From: a virus
DNA length: 22,472 nucleotides
IMG/VR virus record: IMGVR_UViG_3300036770_007749
Coordinates: 1-22,472 of that record
Reading direction: 5' to 3' (one strand)
The notes under the pieces were generated by a model that was not told the DNA's origin, did not search any database, and saw only the letters and a program-made list of their open reading frames with translations. Below are positions 1-7,007 of the stretch, one piece after another. The position numbers and the translations under genes were made by a program. Each line of letters begins with the position of its first letter. The first letter of the stretch is position 1.

Positions 1-754
1 AAACCCTATTAAGATGATCGTCTGTGCTCATCTCGGTGTCCATATTTAATACTGGCACTTTGACATTTTTTGCTATGTGTAAACCAATATTATCTGCTAG
101 CAGAGTCTTACCAGTTTTTGGTCTTGCAGCTATAATACTTACTGATCCTTTTCTAAGACCACCACCTATAGCATTGTCATAAACATGAAATCCTGTAGAT
201 ATGCCAACTTGATCAATGGGATTTTCTTTGATATTATTGATATAATCATCAACGATATTTGCTATACAAACAGGATTATTGTCGGTATCATTTAGCAGTG
301 TTGAGAAATTGAAGATACTATCTTCTGCTAATCCTATAATCGACGATATTGGTTCGGCACCGGTTATATCTAATAATTTTTCTTTTGCTTCTTCTAGTTG
401 ATCTCTAAGTAATCTAGCTATTTGTAGTTTTCTAATTTTAGCTGCAAATTTTCTAACATTTTCTAGATTAACCGGAAAATCTATAATAGCTTTTAAATGT
501 TGAGTCTCATTTTTTTGAGATAAAATATGACCAAAATTTAATGATTGAGCAACAGATAGTATTGAGGCTATATCTATAGAAGGACTATGATCTTTTTCAC
601 ATATTTCTTTTATTACTTGATATATCATTATATTACTATCAACAGTAAATGTTGATGGCTGTATAATATCCGCAATATCTAAGTATGCATTTTCACCGTA
701 TTTGCATATTCCAGACAATACCGCTCTTTCTGCGGCAGGATCACAAAGTATCAT
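1..754 (-). CDS. dnaB: DnaB-family replicative DNA helicase, partial (C-terminus off the left edge)
   Basis: The first 251 residues of a RecA-fold replicative helicase that unwinds DNA at the phage replication fork. The start is the ATG at 754, three bases after the stop of the upstream gene. Residues 1-100 form an N-terminal helical domain beginning MILCDPAAERAVLSGI, which matches the 'E..vLg.ll' opening of DnaB. Around residues 187-217 comes the linker-to-ATPase motif STGFHVYDNAIGGGLRKGS, followed by the Walker A loop AARPKTGKT (about 209-217) and the NMDTEMS strand (about 237-243), all characteristic of DnaB. The Walker B and H4 motifs lie beyond the window. It is the last gene of the recombination/replication run, which fits an origin or fork role. 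The family is clear. Whether it is a DnaB proper or a T4 gp41-type relative cannot be decided from this half. Confidence 0.9.
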   Translation of the reverse strand, partial: MILCDPAAERAVLSGICKYGENAYLDIADIIQPSTFTVDSNIMIYQVIKEICEKDHSPSIDIASILSVAQSLNFGHILSQKNETQHLKAIIDFPVNLENVRKFAAKIRKLQIARLLRDQLEEAKEKLLDITGAEPISSIIGLAEDSIFNFSTLLNDTDNNPVCIANIVDDYINNIKENPIDQVGISTGFHVYDNAIGGGLRKGSVSIIAARPKTGKTLLADNIGLHIAKNVKVPVLNMDTEMSTDDHLNRV

Positions 755-757
755 TTT

Positions 758-1159
758 TCATCCAGCGTTTGTTGAACAGTTATTACATTTATAGCGAGAA
801 GGACTATCATGCACAAGGGCCGGATTTATATTTTCTGTTTTTCCACATACTCTGCATTTCACAGATATCGGCTCGTATTCTCTTGTTCGTGCAACTGGTG
901 GATGTTTTGCTAATTTTTCATCTATTAGATTATCATCTTTGTGCATATGAAACTCACTCATTTTTTCAAATTTATTACCAGACTGTGCTGGAAGTCTTTT
1001 ATTTTTAGTACGGATACTATTTGTTAGTTGAGTATCTTCGCTCTCGACAGAGGAAATCTCTTCTTTTGTTTCAGCTTTTTCGTCTGGTAACAAAGACTGA
1101 AGTACGGTAATTAAATTTTTTATTTGTTCTGGGTTGTTTAATAAATCTTTAAGATCCAT
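758..1159 (-). CDS. small protein with C-terminal zinc ribbon
   Basis: A 133-residue protein of unknown function. The N-terminal 30 residues are predicted helix (MDLKDLLNNPEQIKNLITVL), followed by an acidic, low-complexity linker. The C-terminus carries two CxxC knuckles, C102/C105 and C125/C128, with the spacing of a zinc ribbon. It overlaps the upstream gene by 11 bases and ends three bases before the helicase start, so it is translated within the same operon. Being next to the helicase suggests a nucleic-acid-binding or replication accessory role, such as helicase loading or single-strand binding, but nothing in the sequence proves that. Confidence 0.75.
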   Translation of the reverse strand: MDLKDLLNNPEQIKNLITVLQSLLPDEKAETKEEISSVESEDTQLTNSIRTKNKRLPAQSGNKFEKMSEFHMHKDDNLIDEKLAKHPPVARTREYEPISVKCRVCGKTENINPALVHDSPSRYKCNNCSTNAG

Positions 1160-1640
1160 GTTTACTTTTACTCTTTTGGATGGAAATCATAACATCAGAT
1201 AAGTTTTTTATACTATTAGCAAGATATTGCAATCTATCACTACGTTGTTTTGCATATTTTTTTATACTATTCAATCCATTAGCTTTTTCATTATGTTTAA
1301 TAGCCTGTATTGATTTTTCAATATAACCATATCCTTTATAGTTATTAATATCGTCTGCTATAACTTCTTTTATATTTTCGTCCGCCCAGTTATATCTTGC
1401 TATTTCTCTATTTAAACTACGTTGTACATAGAAAGAGAATTGGGATAATCTATATGATATTTGCGCACAATCTTCTGGACTTAATTTCTCTATTTCATCT
1501 CTGTTCATTGATGTATATTTATTAATTTCTTCCGATGGTATAATACTAGCAGAGAATTCCGATAAACCTATAGAATTTTCGTATTCGTCTAAGATTTTAT
1601 CCCAATACTGTAATTCTTCTTTAGATGATTTGCTGTTCAT
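1149..1640 (-). CDS. helical protein, candidate UvsY-like recombination mediator
   Basis: A 163-residue protein, almost entirely predicted helix and rich in Lys, Glu and Asn, with no membrane segment. Its C-terminal half has a basic block with helices around residues 75-95 (QRSLNREIARYNWADENI), then YGYIEKSIQAIKHNEK and a final KKYAKQRSDRLQYLANSIKNL helix. This layout resembles T4-type UvsY proteins: a basic helix, a short linker, then a 'D..L..L..gl..ai.s' C-terminal helix. UvsY loads the UvsX recombinase onto gp32-coated single-stranded DNA. The gene lies two genes downstream of the RecA/UvsX-like recombinase, where a mediator would be expected. The call rests on general resemblance plus context, not on a diagnostic motif. 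The start at 1640 overlaps the upstream gene by 20 bases. Confidence 0.55.
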   Translation of the reverse strand: MNSKSSKEELQYWDKILDEYENSIGLSEFSASIIPSEEINKYTSMNRDEIEKLSPEDCAQISYRLSQFSFYVQRSLNREIARYNWADENIKEVIADDINNYKGYGYIEKSIQAIKHNEKANGLNSIKKYAKQRSDRLQYLANSIKNLSDVMISIQKSKSKHGS

Positions 1641-2040
1641 GATTTATTCTTTGTGTCCATTGATCTATATTTTCATGATATGGTAATTCTATGTATCTTA
1701 TATTATTAATATTGCACCATTCTGATTTTTCTCTATCTTTTTTTTGAGCTTTAAGAAAACTCATCATGTTACCATGATAATATGGCACATACTTATAGTG
1801 TTGTTCTCCATGAACCTCAACACACCATTTTAATAGTGGTAGATAAAAATCTAAATATGCTATTTGGCCTTTTCTTATTGGTATCAAAACTTCTTCCAAG
1901 ATTTGTAGTGTTGGATGAAGAGAAATTAATAGGTTTCTTGCCTGCAAATGGTATGACGACTTATTCTGTATTTTACCTTTCGAAACGTAACCTGTCAAGG
2001 CCCAAGAAACAACTTCTCCATCCAAATTAGTTATATTCAT
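1621..2040 (-). CDS. PD-(D/E)xK-like nuclease
   Basis: A 139-residue protein with the layout of small restriction-endonuclease-fold phage nucleases. It has a helix with an acidic residue (TLQILEEVLIP), then the strand AYLDFYLP with D64, then WCVEVHGEQHY with E75, followed by an amphipathic helix FLKAQKKDREKSEWC and a final strand NNIRYIELPY. D64 and E75 would be the metal-binding PD...E pair, with H77 in the place of the usual Lys. Its start overlaps the RecA-like gene stop as TAATG, so the two are translationally coupled. Sitting between the recombinase and the candidate mediator, it probably trims or resolves DNA during recombination or repair. A Vsr-like or homing-type nuclease is the alternative. 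Confidence 0.65.
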   Translation of the reverse strand: MNITNLDGEVVSWALTGYVSKGKIQNKSSYHLQARNLLISLHPTLQILEEVLIPIRKGQIAYLDFYLPLLKWCVEVHGEQHYKYVPYYHGNMMSFLKAQKKDREKSEWCNINNIRYIELPYHENIDQWTQRINHEQQII

Positions 2041-3053
2041 TACTTTTTAATACCCAACAGGCTTTTAACAGAATCTTCGACCTCTTTTGCTATTTCTGGA
2101 TTTTCCATCAAAAATATTCTGGTTTTTTCTGCTCCTTGAAATTTATGAGAGTCTTTGCTGGTTTTGATGGTATACCATGCTCCACCTTTATTTATAACTC
2201 CGACGTCCGAGGCCAAATTAACAAGCTCTGTGAGCTTATCTATACCTTCGTTATACCGAATAAAGCTTTTTGCTACTCCTCCAGGAGGACCGAGAGCAGA
2301 ACAAATAACTTGCCATTCAACCTCTTGGCCTATCTGAGTATCGTCTGCTCCTAAAGACCATGGTTTAGAACTTTTTGCTCGTAGTTTAATATCGGTTTGA
2401 TACGCGATACCTTGACCGCTTTTCTCCTTAAATTCTGCCCCGTATCCTGTTGGATTACCCATCAAATGAGTAATCCCAATCACAATATTTTTATTTACAG
2501 GAATAACATTAGAAACTTTTCTACAGAATTTAGCTAATAATTTTGCACCGTCTGCTCTTTGCATTTTATCCATATCGCTGGTGATTTCAGCTTCTGTGCA
2601 TAGCGCAGAATAAGAGTCGATGATTACTATCGAGCCAGGAATTTCATTAATAATTCTTTCTGCTATTTGTAGATATTCTTCAGCATGTAAAATCTTACCC
2701 TGTTGAGATCCTATAATATGAAATCGAGTTAAATCTAATCCTTTAATACCCAATAAATCTCTTTGTTTTAGTCTACCTTCAATATTTAGGTAGTACACTT
2801 CTCTGGGATTTTTTAGATCTCCTTGGTATTCTGGTTTTTGTGCTGTGGTGGCAAAGTCTAGTGAGGATAAAGTTTTTCCACATTTAGGTTGTCCTGTAAA
2901 TATCACAAAACTACCTTCTGGTATTCCTCCGCCTAGAACTATATCCAGAGCAGGACTAATAGGAATAGTGAGTATCTTTTTTTCTACCAGTGAATTACCT
3001 GATAATATAATATCGTCTCCAAAATTTTTAATTATATCTTCTTTAAGACTCAT
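2040..3053 (-). CDS. recA: RecA/UvsX-like recombinase
   Basis: A 337-residue strand-exchange ATPase that polymerises on single-stranded DNA and drives homologous pairing during phage repair and recombination-dependent replication. The Walker A loop GQPKCGKT is at residues 54-61 and the Walker B strand SIVIIDSYSAL ends at D146. The LGGGIPEGSFVIFTG lead-in to the P-loop (about 40-54) and the segment around 205-215 (AEFKEKSGQGIAYQTDIKL) correspond to the DNA-binding loop 2 region and following strand. At 337 residues it is close to usual RecA/UvsX length. A good ribosome-binding site (AGAGG) lies about nine bases before the ATG at 3053. The gene overlaps its upstream neighbour by 11 bases. Whether it is nearer to bacterial RecA or T4 UvsX was not tested. 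Confidence 0.92.
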   Translation of the reverse strand: MSLKEDIIKNFGDDIILSGNSLVEKKILTIPISPALDIVLGGGIPEGSFVIFTGQPKCGKTLSSLDFATTAQKPEYQGDLKNPREVYYLNIEGRLKQRDLLGIKGLDLTRFHIIGSQQGKILHAEEYLQIAERIINEIPGSIVIIDSYSALCTEAEITSDMDKMQRADGAKLLAKFCRKVSNVIPVNKNIVIGITHLMGNPTGYGAEFKEKSGQGIAYQTDIKLRAKSSKPWSLGADDTQIGQEVEWQVICSALGPPGGVAKSFIRYNEGIDKLTELVNLASDVGVINKGGAWYTIKTSKDSHKFQGAEKTRIFLMENPEIAKEVEDSVKSLLGIKK

Positions 3054-3465
3054 TATCTATATCCTCTAGTTTTGAAAGTATATTATTAGATTTTTTATGA
3101 TTGTTTGTTTTATATTTTTTATGAGATGATCTGTCTATATCTTTTGAAAATTCTTTGTTTTGTGAATCTAAGATTTTCTGATGATGTTCTATAATAGGTT
3201 TGAGCATGGGCGCTCGCAACGAATAAGTATTCACGGTTTTGCTATCTTGTAAGGCTTTTACTATAGCCAAAGGATTATATTGTTTGACTAACTTATTTGC
3301 TGTTGCAATCTGATTTCTATAAAAAGCAGACCATTCTTTATTTAGCCAAAATTTATAGTGAATATCTTTTTTGTCAAGTTTTGCCTTTTTTTCACAAATA
3401 ATTTCTGTGATATATTGGGCAGCAGATACTTCCTTATTATTGGAGTATCTAGATATGAATTTCAT
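3043..3465 (-). CDS. hypothetical basic phage protein
   Basis: A 140-residue protein that I do not recognise. The middle part (about 35-95) has aromatic and basic residues in helical blocks (HYKFWLNKEWSAFYRNQIATAN), followed by a KQYNPLAIVKALQDSK segment. The last 35 residues are a Lys/Ser/His/Asn-rich tail that is probably disordered. It is coupled on both sides: an ATGA overlap with the HTH gene upstream and an 11-base overlap with the RecA-like gene downstream. Its position next to the recombinase and its basic character suggest it binds nucleic acid, but no motif supports a specific function. Confidence 0.65.
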   Translation of the reverse strand: MKFISRYSNNKEVSAAQYITEIICEKKAKLDKKDIHYKFWLNKEWSAFYRNQIATANKLVKQYNPLAIVKALQDSKTVNTYSLRAPMLKPIIEHHQKILDSQNKEFSKDIDRSSHKKYKTNNHKKSNNILSKLEDIDNES

Positions 3466-3776
3466 TTGGTGAACGGTTTGAATATATGGTCTGGTGACTT
3501 TTGCGGATTAGACAATTTTGATCTGTTATGGTCGTTCATCATAGATGCTTCTTGTGTCATAATAGCAACGGTGTTATTTTTTTTAACAGCAGTTTTTGTT
3601 ATCATCAAATCTTTAGCTGTTGGTTGTTGATTCACTTTTATCAGATTTTCTGATTCTATCACCGATTGTACGCTCTCAACAGATAAATTAGTTTCAGAAG
3701 CTATTTGTTCTGTTGTAAAATTCTGAGAAAATAAATATTTGATAGCGTAAATATTATTTTTTGATATTTTTGCCAT
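3462..3776 (-). CDS. small helix-turn-helix protein
   Basis: A 104-residue protein starting MAKISKNNIYAIKYLF. Residues 10-45 form a helix-turn-helix: IKYLFSQNFTTEQIASETN, then LSVESVQSVIES, with the recognition helix at the end. The rest is a polar tail with little predicted structure. An upstream ATG at 3809 would add 11 residues. The ATG at 3776 is preferred because a strong ribosome-binding site (AGAGAGG) lies a few bases ahead and the start forms a TAATG junction with the preceding gene. The protein probably binds DNA as a phage regulator or as an accessory to the recombination genes downstream. Its target is unknown. Confidence 0.7.
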   Translation of the reverse strand: MAKISKNNIYAIKYLFSQNFTTEQIASETNLSVESVQSVIESENLIKVNQQPTAKDLMITKTAVKKNNTVAIMTQEASMMNDHNRSKLSNPQKSPDHIFKPFTK

Positions 3777-4168
3777 TACATCCTCTCTCTTTCTGCTTTG
3801 ATAAGCCAAGCTGAATTGCCTGTTAATAAAAAATTTAGATAAAATGAAAATGTGATAGAGTTTACAGATACAAATTTACTAGCTGGTCTTACAACATTAT
3901 GTAGAAAACTGTAGCTTTGTTCTCTGTCTAATTTTGATATTGGATTAAATAATTGATTATTATTTGAAACTTTTATTTGATAAAACGCATTATTGTCTTT
4001 ATACAAGATTTTGGCCAATGTATTAGAATTCTCAGAAATAGTTCTGCCATAATTATTATCATCTATAAAATCAGCATACTCTTTTTGACAAAAATATTGA
4101 TTTTGTAATATTTTTTTTGTATTTGTGTCTTGTTTAAAAATGAAATTTTCAGTTATATTTTGATCCAT
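3776..4168 (-). CDS. conserved phage protein, paralogue A of the pair with 4866-5273
   Basis: A 130-residue protein of unknown function. Its second half aligns residue by residue with the product at 4866-5273: NTLAKILYKD with NAVAKIVFSK, YQIKVSNNNQLFNPISKL with YYIKLDPNSKIFNPKKIL, SFLHNV with SFINSI, and FYLNFLLTGNSAWLIKAERER with KYITFLKTKNLSWLKDAQRDL. The shared core therefore has a beta hairpin ending in 'lFNP', a short helix, then a C-terminal helical block with a conserved Trp. No catalytic motif is visible. It overlaps the upstream gene by 20 bases and meets the next gene at TAATG. The pair probably arose by local duplication with two genes later inserted between the copies, or left between them. 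Confidence 0.7.
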   Translation of the reverse strand: MDQNITENFIFKQDTNTKKILQNQYFCQKEYADFIDDNNYGRTISENSNTLAKILYKDNNAFYQIKVSNNNQLFNPISKLDREQSYSFLHNVVRPASKFVSVNSITFSFYLNFLLTGNSAWLIKAERERM

Positions 4169-4517
4169 TGACTTCTGCTTTCTCTGCTGATGTTAGCATA
4201 CAGTTTTCTAGGTAATTAAAAAATATTTTTACATATTCATTATGGTCGTTTCCAGATGGCACCGGTATAAAATAATTATTAGCATAAACGTTTCTGTGTT
4301 CTGGAAATTCGGAGCCTTCTATATTTTCCATAATATTTGCTGTCATATTTATGAATATTTCGTATTGAGCATTGGTTTGTTTTCTAATTTTATTTATATC
4401 GTCAAAAATATACTTATATTCTGATAGATTTACAGACTCTTCATCTGTTATTTGTTTTATTTGGTTTCTTAAAAAGTCTGCATAGTCAGTACCAGATGGT
4501 AAGGGCTGATTATCCAT
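4149..4517 (-). CDS. hypothetical acidic phage protein
   Basis: A 122-residue acidic, mostly helical protein that I do not recognise. Helices cover about 10-60 (TDYADFLRNQIKQITDEESV, then a Lys/Arg-rich segment), followed by EGSEFPEHRNVYANNYFIPVPSG and a final helix. There are no Cys pairs, P-loops or membrane segments. It lies between the two members of the paralogous pair in the same co-directional run and overlaps the downstream paralogue A by 20 bases. Function unknown. Confidence 0.6.
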   Translation of the reverse strand: MDNQPLPSGTDYADFLRNQIKQITDEESVNLSEYKYIFDDINKIRKQTNAQYEIFINMTANIMENIEGSEFPEHRNVYANNYFIPVPSGNDHNEYVKIFFNYLENCMLTSAEKAEVNGSKYN

Positions 4518-4520
4518 ATG

Positions 4521-4862
4521 TTAAGTCCATTTCGTTTTTGGTGGTTTTTTTATTCTATTCATACCTTTTGGTAAAACATTATCATTTGTTGATTTATATG
4601 AATTATGTTTTGAATAAAGAGTTTGTTTTTGGTCATCGCTCAGTCTGTCTCTATTCCTATTAGCTAAATCCCCGATGGTTTTTAGTTCACTATCATGTTT
4701 TTTAATAGATCCTTGAATGCTTGATACATCATCAGCATAACTTCTTTCTGTTTGTTTACTATTACACAAACTACATTTTGGAGAAGCTATATAGTCTTTA
4801 ATATAAAAAAATAGTTCAAATTTTTTGGAACAGGAGTTGCATATGTATGTGTAGGTCGGCAT
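4521..4862 (-). CDS. FmdB-like zinc-ribbon protein
   Basis: A 113-residue protein whose first 45 residues match the FmdB/CxxC zinc-ribbon family: it starts MPTYTYICNSCSKKFELF, with zinc ligands C8/C11 and C30/C33 and the usual 'PkC..C.s' second knuckle followed by TERSY. The remainder is a charged tail ending in a basic stretch (GMNRIKKPPKTKWT). FmdB-type ribbons are small putative regulators common in bacteria and phages, with no settled biochemical role. Here the ribbon probably mediates nucleic-acid or protein binding. It sits between the paralogous genes with 3-base gaps on each side. Confidence 0.8.
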   Translation of the reverse strand: MPTYTYICNSCSKKFELFFYIKDYIASPKCSLCNSKQTERSYADDVSSIQGSIKKHDSELKTIGDLANRNRDRLSDDQKQTLYSKHNSYKSTNDNVLPKGMNRIKKPPKTKWT

Positions 4863-4865
4863 GAT

Positions 4866-5273
4866 TTATTTTAGGTCTCTTTGAGCATCTTTTAGCCAAG
4901 ATAGATTTTTTGTCTTTAGAAAAGTTATGTATTTTTGAAATACTTGTGGGGTGACCTCTTTAAAATCCCATTCGCTTTTACATATGCTATTAATAAATGA
5001 TAAAGAATTTTTTTCTTCTATAGAAGATAGAATTTTCTTAGGATTGAAAATTTTTGAATTTGGATCCAATTTAATGTAATATCTACCATAAGATTTATCA
5101 TTATCGGTAAAATGTTTTGGTTTTTTAGAAAATACTATTTTGGCAACAGCATTTGACATATTCTCGTTGTTTAATCTTGGATATCCATCATCATCAAGAT
5201 AGTCTTCGAGTCCTAATAAACAATAAAATTTATCTTCATTAGAAGTAGATCGATTTGTATTAAAAATAGCCAT
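4866..5273 (-). CDS. conserved phage protein, paralogue B of the pair with 3776-4168
   Basis: A 135-residue protein of unknown function. It shares the 'AKI..(Y)yIK...lFNP..i' core and the C-terminal 'FL.t.n.sWL..a.r.l' helix with the product at 3776-4168. Compared with that copy it has about eight extra residues in the first loop (KKPKHFTDNDKSYGR). It contains no recognisable enzyme motif. Its start overlaps the HNH endonuclease gene by 14 bases, and it ends three bases before the FmdB-like gene. It is probably part of the same translation-coupled block. Confidence 0.7.
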   Translation of the reverse strand: MAIFNTNRSTSNEDKFYCLLGLEDYLDDDGYPRLNNENMSNAVAKIVFSKKPKHFTDNDKSYGRYYIKLDPNSKIFNPKKILSSIEEKNSLSFINSICKSEWDFKEVTPQVFQKYITFLKTKNLSWLKDAQRDLK

Positions 5274-5847
5274 CTATATATTTTATCCATTCTTTTTGAT
5301 CTGAATCACTACTATATATAGTAGGAAGTTCTTTTGCTAGCGGCAAGTATCTTGGCTCATAAAATGGTTTTTTAGGAACATTCAGTAATTTCATATTAGC
5401 TTGTTCGGGCGTTTTATTTGATTTTTTCCTATTACATTTAACACAAGCGGTTGCTATATTTAGCCAATTAGTAGCATCCTTTTTATTAGGATGAAATTGA
5501 CTTTTTGGAATAACATGATCATAAGTTAATTCGTTATGATTAAATCTTAATCCACAATACTGACAAGTATGATCGTCTCTGATAAATAGATTTTTTCTAG
5601 AAAATTTTAATGATCTATTATGAATGTTGAAATATTTTTGCGTTTTTGCCACTAATGGAACTTTAAATTGTTTATCATTAGTTCCTTGAATATATTTGTC
5701 TTTATAATATTCAATAATTTCTATCTTAAAAGTTGGATTATCCTCATATTTTATAGACCAAATAATAGCTTTTTGCCAACTAATAATTCTTAATGGTGAA
5801 TAATCAGCATTTAATAATAAACACTTACTATTTTCTGCCTTGTTCAT
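5260..5847 (-). CDS. HNH endonuclease
   Basis: A 195-residue HNH nuclease. The ββα-metal core is clear: C95xxC98 (TCQYCGL), then D110-H111 (LTYDHVIPKS), N130 (NWLNI) and C135xxC138 (CVKCNRKKSNKTPEQA). The two CxxC pairs hold a structural zinc, and D110, H111 and N130 are the catalytic HNH residues. The N-terminal 80 residues (LLLNADYSPLRIISWQKAI) match a common extension of the HNH-5 type protein found in many bacteria and phages. Such proteins can be free-standing homing endonucleases or DNA-processing enzymes. This one is embedded without gaps in the operon and overlaps phoH by 20 bases, which argues for a resident gene rather than a recent intron-type insertion. Confidence 0.85.
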   Translation of the reverse strand: MNKAENSKCLLLNADYSPLRIISWQKAIIWSIKYEDNPTFKIEIIEYYKDKYIQGTNDKQFKVPLVAKTQKYFNIHNRSLKFSRKNLFIRDDHTCQYCGLRFNHNELTYDHVIPKSQFHPNKKDATNWLNIATACVKCNRKKSNKTPEQANMKLLNVPKKPFYEPRYLPLAKELPTIYSSDSDQKEWIKYIDGYF

Positions 5848-6565
5848 AATTATCTAGTTTTGCTAAAATTTTAGCTATAATAGGATTACGAATGATATCA
5901 TGATCAGTTAATGTAGCAATACCTATACCATCTACATCCGATAAATTTTTTATCATTTCATGAAAACCGCCCTGTAAATGTCTAGCAAGATCTGATTGCG
6001 AAACATCTCCAGTTAATACCATTTTACTGTTTTGACCAATTCTTGTCAATAGCATTTTTAGTTGTTCATAGGAAGCGTTTTGGCATTCGTCTGCTACTAT
6101 AAAACAATCATGAAAATTTCTTCCTCTCATAAATCCCAAAGGAACAATTTCTATCTTATTATTTAATTTAAGAGTTGCGTTTAATGCTGGACCAATAAAA
6201 TAATTTATCTCATCTTCTATAGGTAATAGATAAGGAAATAATTTTTCTTCATATTTGCCTGGAAGGTAACCTATTTTTTCTCCTGCTTCAACAACTGGTC
6301 TGGTTATTATGATTTTTTTGATTTTATCTTCTAATAAATGTTCTAAGGCTAAGCCAACAGCGCAATGAGTTTTGCCACTACCGGCACTACCTTGACAAAA
6401 AGTAATAGTATTTTCTATGATAGATCGTATATATTCTTTTTGATTTTCTGTTCTTGGCTTTAATCTATTCCTAGATGATAGTCTTGTATTATCTTGATTA
6501 AGGGGCGAATTTGTGAGATCAATGATTTTTTCTTTTCTAGTGCTACCATTTTTTTTCTTTCTCAA
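5828..6565 (-). CDS. phoH: PhoH-like ATPase
   Basis: A 245-residue PhoH-family P-loop ATPase. Walker A is GSAGSGKT (59-66) and Walker B is CFIVADECQNAS (about 154-165, acidic pair D159-E160). Other family marks are the IITRPVVEAGEKIGYLPG segment (about 86-103) and the sensor strand MVLTGDVSQSDL. PhoH proteins are related to the helicase SF1 core and are frequent in phages; RNA-related functions have been suggested but the role is not settled. The start appears to be TTG at 6565, with an AAAGG ribosome-binding site a few bases before it, and no in-frame ATG lies near. A short AT-rich gap (6566-6623) separates it from the preceding gene. Confidence 0.9.
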   Translation of the reverse strand: MRKKKNGSTRKEKIIDLTNSPLNQDNTRLSSRNRLKPRTENQKEYIRSIIENTITFCQGSAGSGKTHCAVGLALEHLLEDKIKKIIITRPVVEAGEKIGYLPGKYEEKLFPYLLPIEDEINYFIGPALNATLKLNNKIEIVPLGFMRGRNFHDCFIVADECQNASYEQLKMLLTRIGQNSKMVLTGDVSQSDLARHLQGGFHEMIKNLSDVDGIGIATLTDHDIIRNPIIAKILAKLDNYEQGRK

Positions 6566-6607
6566 GTTATGCCCTTTATAATAAGTTATATATTAATAAC
6601 GACATAT

Positions 6608-6619
6608 TAATATACACCA
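6608..6619 (-). promoter_or_regulatory. candidate promoter element shared with 20005-20016
   Basis: The 12-mer TGGTGTATATTA (minus strand) lies in the AT-rich gap upstream of phoH, about 43 bases before its start. The same 12-mer occurs in the only other sizeable gap of the window, at 20005-20016, also just upstream of a gene on the same strand. It contains a TATATT block like a -10 box preceded by TG. No matching -35 was identified, so the promoter reading is tentative. Confidence 0.3.
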
Positions 6620-6623
6620 TATA

Positions 6624-6989
6624 TCATATTACAAACGACTTAAGATCAGGAGCTTTCCATCCTTCTGGTTTTAGTACTTTGCCGTCTTCTCTCTTTTTTA
6701 CTTTTCCTGTAACAGGATCCACTTTAGCAAAATTCGTTTTCATCACCTCGTCCCATGCTCCTTGGGCATTACTACCAGTGCTATTTATAGCACCTGCCGT
6801 AACCACAATAATATCTATTAAGGCATCTAGTATTTCTACTCTATCTATATTGTTGATAGCCTCCTGAAGCTCCGACACTTCTTCTTTTATAAGAGTGTGA
6901 TACATATCAAATTGAGATTGATTCCACTCGCATACTGTTTGATCACAGGCTACCATAAACTTGGTTTGGTCTTCAAACACATTACCCAT
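6624..6989 (-). CDS. MazG-like / PRA-PH-type nucleotide pyrophosphohydrolase
   Basis: A 121-residue all-alpha NTP pyrophosphohydrolase-like protein. The metal-binding helices are visible: KEEVSELQEAINN (about 35-47; EE..E) and EILDALIDIIVVTAGA (about 52-67; E..D....D). The tail KVDPVTGKVKKREDGKVLKP followed by GWKAPDL is characteristic of the phage subgroup often labelled phosphoribosyl-ATP diphosphatase-like. Enzymes of this superfamily remove pyrophosphate from (d)NTPs or related nucleotides. Being directly upstream of phoH and downstream of nrdA fits a role in adjusting the nucleotide pool. The exact substrate is not determinable. A ribosome-binding site (AAAGGA) precedes the ATG. Confidence 0.8.
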   Translation of the reverse strand: MGNVFEDQTKFMVACDQTVCEWNQSQFDMYHTLIKEEVSELQEAINNIDRVEILDALIDIIVVTAGAINSTGSNAQGAWDEVMKTNFAKVDPVTGKVKKREDGKVLKPEGWKAPDLKSFVI

Positions 6990-7007
6990 AATTTAATATC
7001 CTTTATA

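Noticed and set aside
5260-5847. HNH gene as part of a group I intron or recent homing insertion
   Set aside because: Both flanking genes are intact and overlap it by 14-20 bases, and no interrupted gene or intron-like structure was seen.
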